DNA of 64,000 bases from CBDBBY01 sp965205055 (lineage in GTDB: Bacteria; Pseudomonadota; Alphaproteobacteria; Rhodobacterales; Rhodobacteraceae). Under the pieces are notes generated by a model, which was not told where the DNA came from, ran no database searches, and was given only the letters and a program-made list of their open reading frames with translations. This document shows, piece by piece, positions 9,275-18,230 of this stretch (positions within the stretch are counted from its first letter, which is position 1; each line of letters starts with the position of its first letter). A program made the translations under genes and the position numbers. Location of the stretch: contig OZ242030.1 in assembly GCA_965205055.1 (NCBI GenBank), forward strand, positions 2,542,001 to 2,606,000, in the 5' to 3' direction.

Positions 9275-10144
9275 CTTTTTCGGTGTTTTTGGTGACGAGC
9301 CAGTCCGGTCGTCGGTTCGGATCTCCTTTCTGGGCCGCCCTCGTTTTTTCGGCGGCGGCGGCGGCGGCGTGATGGGCGCATTCGTTCGGACGTGTTCGGG
9401 AATGAGGTCGGCGTGCTTTCCGGGTCTGTAGCTTGCGCCTTCGATTCGGACGACGACTGCGTGGTGGAGGAGCCGGTCGAGGAGGGCCGTCGCGACGACG
9501 GGATCGCCGAAGATGTCGCCCCATTCGGCGAAGCTTCTGTTCGAGGTTAGGATCATCGCGCCTTTTTCGCAACTCGCATCTGCGATTTGGAAGAACAGGC
9601 TTGCTCCGCCCTGCGTGATGGGCAAATATCCGATTTCATCGACGATGAGTATGGCGGCCCGCGCGAAGAAGCGGATTTTTTCGGCGAGCTGTCCTTGTCG
9701 CTCGGCTTTGGCGAGGCTGTCGGCGGGTTCGGCGAGCGTCGTCTTGTAGACGCTTTTTCCGGCTTTGACGGCGGCGACGCCGAGAGCGGTCGCGAGGTGG
9801 GACTTTCCGGTTCCGGGCGGTCCGAGGAAGTGGACGGTTTCGCGTCTCCGGATGAAGTCGAGCTGGGCCAGCGCGGCGATTCTCTCCCGGTCGAGGGAGG
9901 GCTGGAATGCGAAGTCGAAGCTTTCGACCGTCTTGACGGGGAGGAGCTTCGCGGTTCGCAATGCGATGTCTATTCGTCTTGTTTCGCGCAGGGCGCAATC
10001 CTCGCTGAGGAGGGCGTCGATGGCTTCGACGGCTGTGATCTCGCCCTGCTCGAGGCGCCGCAGCGTGGGTCCGAGCGCTTCGAGCGCCCGGGGCATTTTC
10101 AGTCCGACCAGGGCGGCGCTGATGCGGTCGACAAGTTCGGTCAT
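9227..10144 (-). CDS. istB: IS21 helper ATPase IstB
   Basis: 305 residues. AAA+ ATPase that assembles with IstA at the target and activates transposition. Walker A is FLGPPGTGKSH near residue 110, Walker B is AAILIVDEIGYLP near residue 168, and the sensor block reads ILTSNRSFAEWGDIF. ATG at 10144 overlaps the istA stop by four bases (ATGA), giving translational coupling. The C-terminus beyond about residue 255 is a Pro-run followed by PKKRGRPRK and runs into the element's end. It is longer than most IstB proteins, so that tail may be untemplated read-through into the terminal repeat. Confidence 0.9.
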   Translation of the reverse strand: MTELVDRISAALVGLKMPRALEALGPTLRRLEQGEITAVEAIDALLSEDCALRETRRIDIALRTAKLLPVKTVESFDFAFQPSLDRERIAALAQLDFIRRRETVHFLGPPGTGKSHLATALGVAAVKAGKSVYKTTLAEPADSLAKAERQGQLAEKIRFFARAAILIVDEIGYLPITQGGASLFFQIADASCEKGAMILTSNRSFAEWGDIFGDPVVATALLDRLLHHAVVVRIEGASYRPGKHADLIPEHVRTNAPITPPPPPPKKRGRPRKEIRTDDRTGSSPKTPKKWGILLRHFWGILLRH

Positions 10145-11373
10145 CGGGCTGCTCCCTGCCGTTCGAGGCGGCGTCCCACGGCGTCGTAGAAGGCCAGGGG
10201 CCGTTTCGGCGCCTCTTCGAGTTGCATCGGGTCGGGACGCGGCGGGGGCGGCCTGCGGTGGCCGGGATCGACCCTGCGGCGGTTCCGGCCTTCGAGGATC
10301 GGATGCCGTGCGATCAGCGTCCTGTCTTCAAAGATCCGCACTTCCGCGGGATGCCTCTGCACCTCCAGCACGCGCTTGCGGGCGGCGTCCGGCACCGAGT
10401 AGAGGTTTCCGCCGACGGAGACCATTCCGTCGCGGCTGACGCGCCGCTCGACGGTCAGGACCGCGTCGTAGGGATGCGCGGGCAGCGGGACCAAGGAGCA
10501 CTGCTCTTCGGCGAAGGCCTGGTCGACGATCCGTCCGGTGGTGGCGTGGACGCGCGGATTGGCGACCTTGCCGCGCCAATCGTCGAATTGCGCGTCGGGA
10601 TCGTCGAGGCAGCGGAAGGTCCGGTCGAGGAAGAAGTCCTGGCGGATGTAGCGGAACGGTCGCTCGACCTTGCCCTTGGTCTTCGCCCGGCAGGCTCTGC
10701 AGGCCTTGGGCGCCGATCCGTAGTGGTTGAGCAAGGCGACCAAGGACGGGTTGTAGATCACGTACCGGTCGGCGTCCTCTCCCAGGACGGCGGTCTTCAT
10801 CCGGTCGTAGAGCACTTCTTTCGTCGCCCCTCCGCAGGCGTCGAATGCGGAGACGTGGCATCCCGGGACGGTCTCGAGCTTCTGGTCGGCGCAGAACCGT
10901 CCCCACAGCCATCGGCTGCATCCGAGGACGAATGAGAACAGGTGGACTTTCCTGACGACGCCGGGCTCGTCGGCGTATTCGGTTTTGAATTCGGCGAAGT
11001 CGACCTGGGCCTGCTCGCCGGGCCCGGTCTCGAAGCGCCGCTCGAACCTGGGCGCCGCGTCCGGCCGGATCGCGCGGAGATAATCCGTCACCGCCGTGTA
11101 GCCGCCTTCGTAGCCGCGCTCCTGGATCTCCCGGAACAGCCGGCGTCCGGACAGATCCGGGCAGTTCCCGATCTTTTTGGCGAGATAGCCCTCGTACGGC
11201 TCCAGAAGCCGGGGCCGCGGCTCCCGCGGCGAATAGGCCGGAGCCGCGAGGCCCCGATCCAGCAGTTTGCGGACCGTCTTGCGGTCCAGGCCCGTCCGCC
11301 GCGCGATGGCGCTGATCGAAAGGCCTTCCCGTTTCAGTTCTTGCAACATGACAATCTTCTCCAGCTTCAACAC
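10141..11373 (-). CDS. istA: IS21 transposase IstA
   Basis: About 410 residues. N-terminal helix-turn-helix LSISAIARRTGLDRKTVRKLL binds the ends. The DDE integrase core follows: QVDFAEFKTEY (first Asp), VLYDRMKTAVLG (second Asp) and KGKVERPFRYIRQDF (catalytic Glu). GTG at 11373 is preferred: GAAGGAGG lies ten bases upstream, while the ATG usually picked further up (11628) lies outside the element. Overlaps istB by four bases. No interruption seen. Confidence 0.9.
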   Translation of the reverse strand: MLKLEKIVMLQELKREGLSISAIARRTGLDRKTVRKLLDRGLAAPAYSPREPRPRLLEPYEGYLAKKIGNCPDLSGRRLFREIQERGYEGGYTAVTDYLRAIRPDAAPRFERRFETGPGEQAQVDFAEFKTEYADEPGVVRKVHLFSFVLGCSRWLWGRFCADQKLETVPGCHVSAFDACGGATKEVLYDRMKTAVLGEDADRYVIYNPSLVALLNHYGSAPKACRACRAKTKGKVERPFRYIRQDFFLDRTFRCLDDPDAQFDDWRGKVANPRVHATTGRIVDQAFAEEQCSLVPLPAHPYDAVLTVERRVSRDGMVSVGGNLYSVPDAARKRVLEVQRHPAEVRIFEDRTLIARHPILEGRNRRRVDPGHRRPPPPRPDPMQLEEAPKRPLAFYDAVGRRLERQGAAR

Positions 11374-11471
11374 CCGACCCGAGCCTCCTTCGGCAAAAAA
11401 TCGGATGGGATTTTGGACTGCTTTCGTTCCGGGGGGCATGCCCCCCGGAACGAATTCGCAGCCCCCCTGAC

Positions 11472-11521
11472 TGGGGAATTCTGCTTCGGCGCTTTTGGGG
11501 AGTTTTAACCCGGTAGTAACA
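11472..11521 (-). repeat. IS21 right terminal inverted repeat
   Basis: Reverse complement matches 9225-9274 at 42 of 50 positions, with the inner 30 bases almost identical. The GTCGG target duplication begins at 11522. Confidence 0.85.
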
Positions 11522-12661
11522 GTCGGCCTGCTTCGGGATTCGGTCCGCTGCCTGATCCGGGAGGCGTCGCGGGCCTGCGTGGCGTTCGGCGTTTCCGGAT
11601 GGCGCCAGCGGCGGCATTGGGAAAGCACGGTCGGAGCTCTGTCCGACGCCGTGAGGACGGCGTCGCTGCAGCGCTCCCGTCCGGGCGCGGTTCGGTCCTA
11701 TCTGGCGGCGTCCATGAAGCTGGCCGCCAAGGCGGAGGGGTCTCTGGCGGCGCTGAAGCGCGCGGGCTGCCCCGAGGCGGCTCTGGACGAGATCGGCCGG
11801 CTCGTCGCCCATGCGCGCCGGTTCGCGGACCAGATCGACCGCCGCGTGCTGCGGGGGGAGAAGATTCCGCAGGGGGAGAAGCTGTTCTCGGTCTTCGAGG
11901 GCCACACCCGGTGGATCTCCAAGGGCAAGGCCGGCAAGACGGTCGAGTTCGGCGTTCCGGTCTGCATCGTCGAGGACGGGAACGGGTTCGCGCTCGGCCA
12001 CGAGATCATGCGGACGGGCGGCGACGCCGACGTCGCGGTTCCGCTGATCAGGCGCTGCCGGGAGGCGTTCCCCGGCCTGCGGGGATGCAGCTTCGACCGG
12101 GGCTTCCACAGCCCGTCGAACCGCGAAGAGCTGGACAAGCTGCTGGATCTGAACGCCTTGCCGAAGAAGGGCAAGCTGTCGGCCGCCGAGCGTGAGCGCG
12201 AGGCGGAGCCGACCTTCGCGGCGGCGCGGCGCAAGCATTCGGGAGTGGAGTCGGCGATCAACAGCCTGGAGCGCCGCGGTCTGGACCGGGTCCGGCTGCG
12301 CGGCCCGGACGGATTCGAGATGGCGGTCGGCCTCTCCGTCCTCGCCTTCAACGTCCACCGGATCGGGCAGATCCTGCGCGAGCGCAAGCGAATGCAGCGG
12401 GAACAGGGGCGGGAAGAGCGCAGCTGGAACGCAGGCGGATGCAGCGGGAATGCGAGAACGGCTGCAGCCAATCCGACGACAGCGCGCCGCCTGAGCGGCG
12501 TTTCCCCCGGAAACCGGCCGGAAGGCGGCCGACGGCGGAGCCTGCGCCGACGGCACGAAAAACCGAGGAAAACGCGGAAATTTTGGCCCCGGCGCCGAAC
12601 CGGCCTTGCTCCCCCGCGAAAAAGCGCTTCGGAAGACCCCCGGCAAGCCGGTCGTCCGTGA
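11522..12661 (+). pseudogene. ISNCY-like transposase, C-terminal half (split by IS21)
   Basis: Continues the 8710-9224 frame exactly: the join reads HYPTDVG then LLRDSVRCLIREA. Later blocks are KLFSVFEGHTRWISKGKAGK, ELGVPVCIVEDGNG-like (seen as EFGVPVCIVEDGNG), SFDRGFHSPSNR and KHSGVESAINSLERRGLDR, ending in FNVHRIGQILRERKR. This is the catalytic DDE-type half. After about 12390 the frame continues into an Arg-rich tail without family likeness, so the native stop may have been lost. Confidence 0.7.
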
Positions 12662-12688
12662 AAACCGGCGCCTTTTCTGCCAGACACT

Positions 12689-12708
12689 AAGTATATAAGC
12701 CCATACTT
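12689..12708. promoter_or_regulatory. Inverted repeat, candidate operator of the DUF433/DUF5615 pair
   Basis: AAGTAT (12689-12694), eight bases, ATACTT (12703-12708), lying 18 bp before the antitoxin start in an AT-rich patch. Type II antitoxins commonly bind such palindromes to autoregulate; that role here is inferred. Confidence 0.4.
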
Positions 12709-12726
12709 TTCGTTGAAAGAAAGGCT

Positions 12727-13395
12727 ATGGCGATGAGATCCGAACAACAATTGCTATCAGCGAAGGAAGCAGCGTATGTGACTGGGGTGCCGCTGAAGAC
12801 GGTGCGTTGGATCCTCCGCGAAGATTTGTTGTGCAACTTCGCGGAGAAGCACAAAGGCAAGTGGATGATTTCCAAGTGTGCGTTGGTTGGGCTGAAACTC
12901 GCCTATGAGACAGCCGGTACCTTGACCTTGGAAGACCGACGACGGCTCGTGCGCCATGTCCTTGAATATCCTGTTACAGAGACGGTTCGCGAGGACGCCG
13001 TTTCCTTCGACGTGTGCTCAATGAAGAACGATGTAAAGCAACGACTTGCATCGTTGGATAAAGCAAAAAGAATTATTGTGAGCAAAAGGGACATCCTAGC
13101 CGGTGCACCGTGCTTCAAAGGTACGCGGATTCCCGCCCATGTCATTGCGGCAATGCGAGCCAACGGGGAACAAGTTGCTTCGATTATTGACGCCTACCCG
13201 AGTCTGACTGAAGAGCAAGTGGATGCTGCCACAATCTACGATATGGCGTACCCTCGTCGTAACTCTTGGCAAAGGAGACCCGCATGGTGGGACAACTACG
13301 AAAAAGGGGAAACTCGACACGCTGCTTCAGGGCTCATAAGCGAAATTGCGTTAGGCAGGATTGAAGGATGTGGATTCATGCGTGATTGCCAATGA
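12727..13395 (+). CDS. DUF433-domain antitoxin (VapB-like)
   Basis: 222 residues. An N-terminal helix-turn-helix-like part (LLSAKEAAYVTGVPLKTVRWIL) precedes a DUF433 domain at about residues 115-175: RDILAGAPCFKGTRIPAHVIAAM, then AYPSLTEEQVDAATIYDMAYPRR. DUF433 proteins are usually paired with DUF5615 PIN-like toxins, and exactly that gene follows with an ATGA overlap at 13392. AAAGG precedes the ATG and a palindrome lies just upstream. The C-terminal 45 residues do not match what I know of the family. Confidence 0.8.
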   Translation: MAMRSEQQLLSAKEAAYVTGVPLKTVRWILREDLLCNFAEKHKGKWMISKCALVGLKLAYETAGTLTLEDRRRLVRHVLEYPVTETVREDAVSFDVCSMKNDVKQRLASLDKAKRIIVSKRDILAGAPCFKGTRIPAHVIAAMRANGEQVASIIDAYPSLTEEQVDAATIYDMAYPRRNSWQRRPAWWDNYEKGETRHAASGLISEIALGRIEGCGFMRDCQ

Positions 13396-13811
13396 GATTT
13401 TTGATTGACGAGTGCCTTAGCCGCGATCTTGTCCCAATCGCAATAGATCGAGAGTTTTTTGCGACTCATGTCGTGTTTCTCGGCCTTCAAGGAAATCCGG
13501 ATTGGGTCATAGTACGGCGCGCTGTGAGCGACGGATACGTGCTTGTCACCAATAATGCGAAGGATTTCATACCTCTCGTTGGCGAAGAAGAAATCCATTG
13601 CGGACTTGTCTGCCTGAATATCTCAGACGGCCTTGCTAGTCGGGACACCCAATGCCGCCTGTTCGAGCGCGCCTTGAATTAGTTGGGCGAAAACGAGCCC
13701 GTCAACAAGGTTATTGAGATCACCTTGGACAGTGATGCCGAGATCACCACGAGGCAATACGATTGGCCCACAGAAAACCAGGAACCCGAGAATGACGCAG
13801 AAGCAATTTGA
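13392..13811 (+). pseudogene. DUF5615 PIN-like toxin with an in-frame amber stop
   Basis: MRFLIDECLSRDLVP, then DWVIVRRAVSDGYVLVTNNAKDF and HCGLVCLN follow the DUF5615/Mut7-C-like PIN family (acidic residues in IDE and NNAKDF). The frame meets TAG at 13680-13682 after FERALN, yet continues in the same frame for 42 codons with plausible family C-terminus (LGENEPVNKVIEITL, then RYDWP-like RQYDWP) to TGA at 13809-13811. The product is therefore truncated by about 30 percent unless the amber codon is read through. Start at 13392 overlaps the antitoxin stop (ATGA). Confidence 0.7.
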
Positions 13812-14067
13812 TATGTCGGGCGACGAGGGTGGCGACAAGGCATTTCGACGATATGCGGCGAGCCGGAAATCAGAGCGGTTGGAAGAGTTGTCGAATGCTC
13901 AGTTCACCATTCGTAAGGTTCGATTCGATCAGCCGAGAGGGCATAGCTGCTCTCCGCGAGCCGGGTGGACGTTGGATCTGTGCCAAGCACGCCAGTAACA
14001 CTTACAGCCTTGAACAACCCGTCGAATTCGTAAGACGTTTCGGTCGTCACAAACACCAACGCCGTTC
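13812..14067. other. Intergenic stretch, no recognisable gene
   Basis: Short frames only, none with a family pattern or convincing start. Ends at the left repeat of the ISKra4-type element. Confidence 0.35.
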
Positions 14068-15357
14068 TGGGTGCATCTCACGTTTTTCGGCGAAGTCTGT
14101 TTTTGCGCTTTCGCGCCTCGTCCGATTTCGGCGTTCCGAGGGTTACAATTGGGCGCATCAGGGTTCAGCATGGACTTGTCCCGGGGGCGGTTGCCGAAGA
14201 CCCGCGAACGGCGGGCGCCACGCATCCGGGCGCGAGCAGACGAGGGCATCATGACAATCAAGAGACAGGATTCGGAGCTCCGCCATCCGGAGGCGGTGGC
14301 GTTTTTTGCAAGGATTGACGGACGAACAGGCGGCGAAGCAGCCGCCTTTGAGTCTCGAGCATGACGGCGTTGTGACGCGGTATTGGCGCGACAGCGGGCG
14401 GGTGCATTGCGACGAGTTCCCGACCTCCGAGGCGGGCGCGCTGGATGTGCTCATGCGGGTGGTGGAATCGGAGTTCGGCCGTTCGCTTCCGCTGCTGACG
14501 GCGCAGCTCCGGAGCGGAAGCGATCTACGCCGACGCCGCCAGTTCCGACAGCTACGAGGAAGCGAGCCGCAAGCTCAAGAATCTGGTCGGCGTGGCGGTG
14601 ACGAAGGCGACCCTCCAGCGCCACGGCACGCGGACCGGCCAAGAGATCCGAGCCGTTCGAGCGGGAGGATGTCGAGGCGGAGGCACCGGCGGAGCAGATT
14701 CTGCTGGGGATCGACGGCACCGGAGTTCCGATGGCCGCCCGCGAGGTCGAGGGCGTGGCCTGCAAGCAGGCGGACGGTCGGGACCCGAAGACCGGGGAGC
14801 TTCGGAAGGACAAGACCAACGGCGCGGTCAGCGTCCGCATCGACAGCGCGCGAGCGGCGGGCGGCGGGACCTCGGAGTTCGGCGCTCGGCTGAGGCAGTT
14901 CGGGCTCTGGAACGGCTTGTTTGAGGCTAAGGAATTGGTGGTGCTGTCCGACGGGGTGCCGTGGGTCCGAACCTCCCACGAGAAGGCCCCGGACGGAAAG
15001 TGACCTTCGTCCTCGACCAATGCCATGCCCTCGATCGCGCGGACGCCGCCCTAGAGCCGCACCACTAGCTTGAAGCGGTCGCGACCTTCATTCGCTACTG
15101 CAAGACCAACAGAGACCGAATGCATTACGACCTCTATCGGAAGCTCGGACTGCCGGTCGGGTCCGGCGTCGTGGAAAGCGCCTGCAAGCAAATCGTCAGC
15201 AGCCGCTTCAAGCGGGCCGGGTGCCACTGGTCGAAGGCCGGAGCCAAGCCCTGCTCGCCGTCAGATGCTGCCTGAAGAACAACCGTTGGCCCGACTTCCT
15301 CGAATGGAGAGCTTGCAGCGCCGCTGACGCATAACCAAAAAACGTGAGATACACCCA
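14068..15357 (+). mobile_element. Decayed ISKra4-type element with both inverted repeats
   Basis: 23-bp terminal inverted repeats at 14068-14090 and 15335-15357 differ at only two positions (TGGGTG(C/T)ATCTCACG core). They frame a broken ISKra4-like transposase gene. No clear flanking target duplication was found. Confidence 0.8.
14250..15327 (+). pseudogene. ISKra4-type transposase, several frameshifts and an internal deletion
   Basis: Pieces in order across three frames: HPEAVAFFARI; GLTDEQAAKQPPLSLEHDG; ILLGIDGTGVPMAAREVEG with KTGELRKDK; VVLSDGVPWVR; FVLDQCHAL; then DRMHYDLYRKLGLPVGSG with VVESACKQIVSSRFKRAG and NRWPDFLEWRA. These follow the ISKra4 transposase order, including the catalytic GxDGTGVPM block and the GSGxVESACK block. 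At least three frame changes plus missing sequence between VLDQCHAL and the C-terminal block make it dead. Confidence 0.8.
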
Positions 15358-15593
15358 ATCCACCTCCTCAACACCGGAGTCGCGCCGCCGACCCCAAATT
15401 CGCTTTTGCGGGTGTTTTTATTCATCAGATGGAGAGCAATGCGAATTACTTTGAAGCGCGTGCATGTATACATTCAAAAGATACTGTTTCATCGATACGA
15501 ATGCGCACTAATTTATAATTGTCGCCTGAAAAACTTCAACGCGTTGAAGGATTCTCGGGCGGCCCGAATTTAGGTTTCAAGGATTGCAAGAGC
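15358..15593. other. Leader region of the 15.6-18.2 kb operon
   Basis: No gene. AT-rich patches around 15465-15520 (TGTATACATTC, CTAATTTATAATTG) could hold a promoter for the ureohydrolase operon; no defined operator was recognised. Confidence 0.3.
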
Positions 15594-16553
15594 ATGAGCG
15601 CACACGGATACGAGAGCGGCCGACTGAACCTTCCTTTTGTCGGCATCTGCACGTTTGCCAAAAGCGAATATATTGCCGAGTGGCAAGCAATCGCCGCCGA
15701 CGTCGCAGTTTTGGGCGCGCCCTACGACTTCGGCTGCCAGTGGCGCTCGGGTGCGCGGTTCGGACCTCGCGCGATCCGCGAGGCGTCCACCTTGTTTTCT
15801 TTCGGGCACGGCGGCGCCTACGACTTTGAGGATGACGTCACGTACCTTCCTGCCGACGGCACCAAAATCGCCGATATCGGCGATGCAGACATCATCCATA
15901 CCGATACCATAAGCAGCCACGCCAATATCGAGGCCGGGGTTCGCGAGATACTTAAAGCGGGGGCGTTGCCGGTCGTTCTGGGCGGCGATCATTCCGTCAA
16001 CATTCCTTGCATCAACGCGTTTGACGATCAAGAGCCGTTCCATGTGGTTCAGATCGACGCCCATCTGGATTTTGTAGACGAGCGCCACGGCGTGCGTTTC
16101 GGGCATGGCAATCCGATGCGCCGCGCCGCGGAGAAGAACTATGTCACCGGCCTGACGCAGCTGGGGATCCGAAACGTATCTTCGACAGCCAAAGAGGGGT
16201 ACGAGGATGCGCGGCGAATGGGGTCGGACATTCTTTCCGTCCGGCATCTGCGCAAACTCGGGGTCGAAGGCATTCTTGAAAGGGTGCCGGCGGGCAAGCG
16301 GTACTACCTGACCATAGACATAGACGCGTTCGATCCTTCGATCGCGCCGGGAACCGGCACCCCCAGCCACGGCGGGTTCCTGTACTATGAAGTTCTGGAA
16401 TTTCTGGACGGGCTGAGCAAGCGCGGCGATATCGTCGGCGTGGACCTGGTCGAGGTCGCGCCGGATTACGACCGTACCGGCAGCACGGCAATCTTGGCCG
16501 CTCAGGTGCTGATGAACTTGATCGGGCGCATCCTGCACAATCGCGGCAGTTGA
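15594..16553 (+). CDS. Ureohydrolase (agmatinase/arginase family)
   Basis: 319 residues from the ATG at 15594 (a TTG further up at 15519 is open but has no family likeness). These enzymes use two Mn or Ni ions to hydrolyse a guanidino group to urea plus amine. All ligand motifs are present: GGDHS near residue 132, DAHLDF near 155, DIDAFDPS near 243, with GTGTPSHGG after it. The substrate (agmatine, guanidinobutyrate, guanidine, other) cannot be read from this. It is followed after 4 bp by an SDR and then a CE4 deacetylase with ATGA overlap, so it belongs to a three-gene operon of small-molecule degradation. Confidence 0.88.
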   Translation: MSAHGYESGRLNLPFVGICTFAKSEYIAEWQAIAADVAVLGAPYDFGCQWRSGARFGPRAIREASTLFSFGHGGAYDFEDDVTYLPADGTKIADIGDADIIHTDTISSHANIEAGVREILKAGALPVVLGGDHSVNIPCINAFDDQEPFHVVQIDAHLDFVDERHGVRFGHGNPMRRAAEKNYVTGLTQLGIRNVSSTAKEGYEDARRMGSDILSVRHLRKLGVEGILERVPAGKRYYLTIDIDAFDPSIAPGTGTPSHGGFLYYEVLEFLDGLSKRGDIVGVDLVEVAPDYDRTGSTAILAAQVLMNLIGRILHNRGS

Positions 16554-16557
16554 ATTT

Positions 16558-17313
16558 ATGGCTTTCCCGGCGGAACAGTCCGAACTGACTGGAAAGCGAG
16601 CCCTCGTCACGGGGGCCAGCCGCGGGATCGGCGCCGCCTGCGCGCTTGCGCTGGCGGACCAAGGGTCATGGGTGGCTTGCCTTGATCTCGCTTCGGTCGA
16701 GGAGACGGTCAAAACGATCGAGAGCGGCATCGGCAGAGCCATCGGCCTGCAATGCGACGTGTCCGACGAGGCTTCGGTATTGGCGGCCGTTTCCGAGCTG
16801 CAGGCACGGATCGGGAGGATCGACGTGCTCGTGCACTGTGCCGGCATAATGCACGAAAAACCGTTGCTCGAGACCAGTACGGAGGAGTTCGACCGCGTCA
16901 TCGCCGTCAATCTGCGCGGGTCTTTTCTTATAGGACGCGAAGCCATGCGCATCATGAGCGGGCAGGACGGGCGCGTGATCATGATTGCCTCGGATCTGAG
17001 CTATCTCGGGCGCGAGACGTTCTCTCCCTATGTTGCGTCCAAGCATGGCGTGATGGGCTTGGTACGATCCTGGGCCAAAGAGTTCGCGCCCGGCATCCTG
17101 GTGAATGCGATCTGCCCCGGACCGATCGATACGGCGATGCTGGATCAACACAACATGTCGCCCGAATGGCGGGCGAAGGAGCTGGAAATTCCGATGGCGC
17201 GCTTTGGCAGGCCGGATGAAATTGCAAAAACAGCCGTGTTTCTTGCCGGCGGAGGCGCAAGCTATATCACCGGACAGGGCATCGGCGTGAATGGTGGGAG
17301 CGTTATGCCATGA
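16558..17313 (+). CDS. Short-chain dehydrogenase/reductase
   Basis: 251 residues, classical SDR. The NAD(P)-binding motif TGASRGIG is at residues 18-25, the NAG-equivalent reads HCAGIM, and the active site is S (IMIASDLS) with YVASK near residue 158. The C-terminus GQGIGVNGGSVMP is typical. It would oxidise a secondary alcohol or reduce a carbonyl of an intermediate in the same pathway as the flanking ureohydrolase and deacetylase. The stop overlaps the next start by four bases. Confidence 0.88.
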   Translation: MAFPAEQSELTGKRALVTGASRGIGAACALALADQGSWVACLDLASVEETVKTIESGIGRAIGLQCDVSDEASVLAAVSELQARIGRIDVLVHCAGIMHEKPLLETSTEEFDRVIAVNLRGSFLIGREAMRIMSGQDGRVIMIASDLSYLGRETFSPYVASKHGVMGLVRSWAKEFAPGILVNAICPGPIDTAMLDQHNMSPEWRAKELEIPMARFGRPDEIAKTAVFLAGGGASYITGQGIGVNGGSVMP

Positions 17314-18230
17314 TCCGCAATCCTGTGCCTTGGCCGAACGGCGCGAAATGCGCCTGCTGCATCACCTTCGACATGGATGCGGACAGCCTGATCCATGTGG
17401 CCCATCGCAATGACGGGCACAGCCGCGTCTCGGCGTTGTCAATGCTGCGCTACGGCCCCGAGGTCGCCATCCATCGCATCACTGAAACCTACAAGCGCTT
17501 GGGCATAACCCAGACATTCTTCGTTCCCGCATGGTGCATCGAGAACTATCCGCAAGCGGTCGAGGCAATTCTGGAGGGCGGCAACGAGATTGCCCATCAC
17601 AGCTACATCCATGAGCACCCCAACGAATTGCCGCCCGCTGATGAAGAGTACTGGCTGGATCGAGCCATCGATGTGATTGTGAAACACACCGGTCAAAAGC
17701 CCCGAGGGTTTCGCGCGCCGCTTTACAATTTCTCGGACCGGACCGCCGATCTGCTGACCGCGCGCGGGTTCGTCTACGACGCATCGCTCATGGGAGATGA
17801 CGTTCCCTATTTTCTCGATGCCAAGAACGGTTCTCTGGTCGAGCTTCCGACGCATTGGGGCCTCGACGACTGGCCGCAATACGTGCAGTCCATCGACTTG
17901 GACTACATGATGCCGATCAGGGCGCCCAGCGTGGGCTTCGAGACATTTCGTCAGGAGTTCGAATCCGCTTATCGCCACGGCGGGCTTTGGATACCGGTCG
18001 TGCACCCGTTCGCCACGGGCAGGCTGGCGCGTTGGGATGTCGCGACCGAGTTTCTTGAAGGCGTTCTGGAGCGGAGCGACGTCTGGTTCGCTCCGATGGA
18101 GGAGATCGCCGCGCATGTGACGGCCGTCACCGCAGACGGATCCTACAGTCCAAGGCGCGACCGGGTGCCGTTCTACTCGGAACCCGTCAGCCCGACGCCG
18201 CCGAGCCGAACCGATCTTTGCGGTTCCTGA
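17310..18230 (+). CDS. Polysaccharide-deacetylase-fold (CE4) hydrolase, imidase/HpPgdA-like
   Basis: 306 residues of the NodB/CE4 fold: TFDMDAD near residue 22 (catalytic Asp), HHSYIHEHPNE near residue 92 (metal His-x3-His), GFRAPLYNFSDRT near residue 132. There is no signal peptide, so a cytoplasmic small-molecule substrate is more likely than a polysaccharide; members of this subgroup include a cyclic imide hydrolase and the related allantoinase PuuE. Context (ureohydrolase, SDR, molybdenum hydroxylase) supports a ring-opening amidohydrolase. Overlaps the SDR by four bases and its 3' end overlaps the convergent LysR gene by 44 bp. Confidence 0.82.
   Translation: MIRNPVPWPNGAKCACCITFDMDADSLIHVAHRNDGHSRVSALSMLRYGPEVAIHRITETYKRLGITQTFFVPAWCIENYPQAVEAILEGGNEIAHHSYIHEHPNELPPADEEYWLDRAIDVIVKHTGQKPRGFRAPLYNFSDRTADLLTARGFVYDASLMGDDVPYFLDAKNGSLVELPTHWGLDDWPQYVQSIDLDYMMPIRAPSVGFETFRQEFESAYRHGGLWIPVVHPFATGRLARWDVATEFLEGVLERSDVWFAPMEEIAAHVTAVTADGSYSPRRDRVPFYSEPVSPTPPSRTDLCGS

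Larger units (their letters stand above)
9225..11521 (-). mobile_element. Complete IS21-family element with terminal repeats and target duplication
   Basis: 2297 bp bounded by 50-bp imperfect inverted repeats (9225-9274 and 11472-11521, 42 of 50 positions equal), both starting TGT. The flanking pentamer GTCGG occurs at 9220-9224 and again at 11522-11526, a target-site duplication of the size IS21 elements make. It carries istA and istB on the minus strand with an ATGA overlap. Removing the element and one pentamer restores the outer transposase frame. No frameshift is seen in either gene, so the copy may be active. Confidence 0.9.
8705..12688 (+). mobile_element. ISNCY-like insertion sequence interrupted by an IS21 element (limits approximate)
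   Basis: Two transposase halves (8710-9224 and 11527-12661) become one open frame when 9225-11526 (the IS21 copy plus one 5-bp duplication) is removed. The left limit is set by the end of gcvP, the right limit by the end of the transposase frame and the operator region of the next gene. I could not identify terminal inverted repeats for this outer element. Confidence 0.55.

Noticed and set aside
10328..12646. 772-codon minus-strand open frame across istA and the ISNCY transposase
   Set aside because: Arg/Pro-rich translation typical of a wrong frame; crosses the IS21 boundary.
13680..13682. Pyrrolysine decoding of the amber codon, suggested by the nearby MttB-like gene
   Set aside because: The MttB homologue has no internal amber and itself ends with TAG; no Pyl genes are visible.
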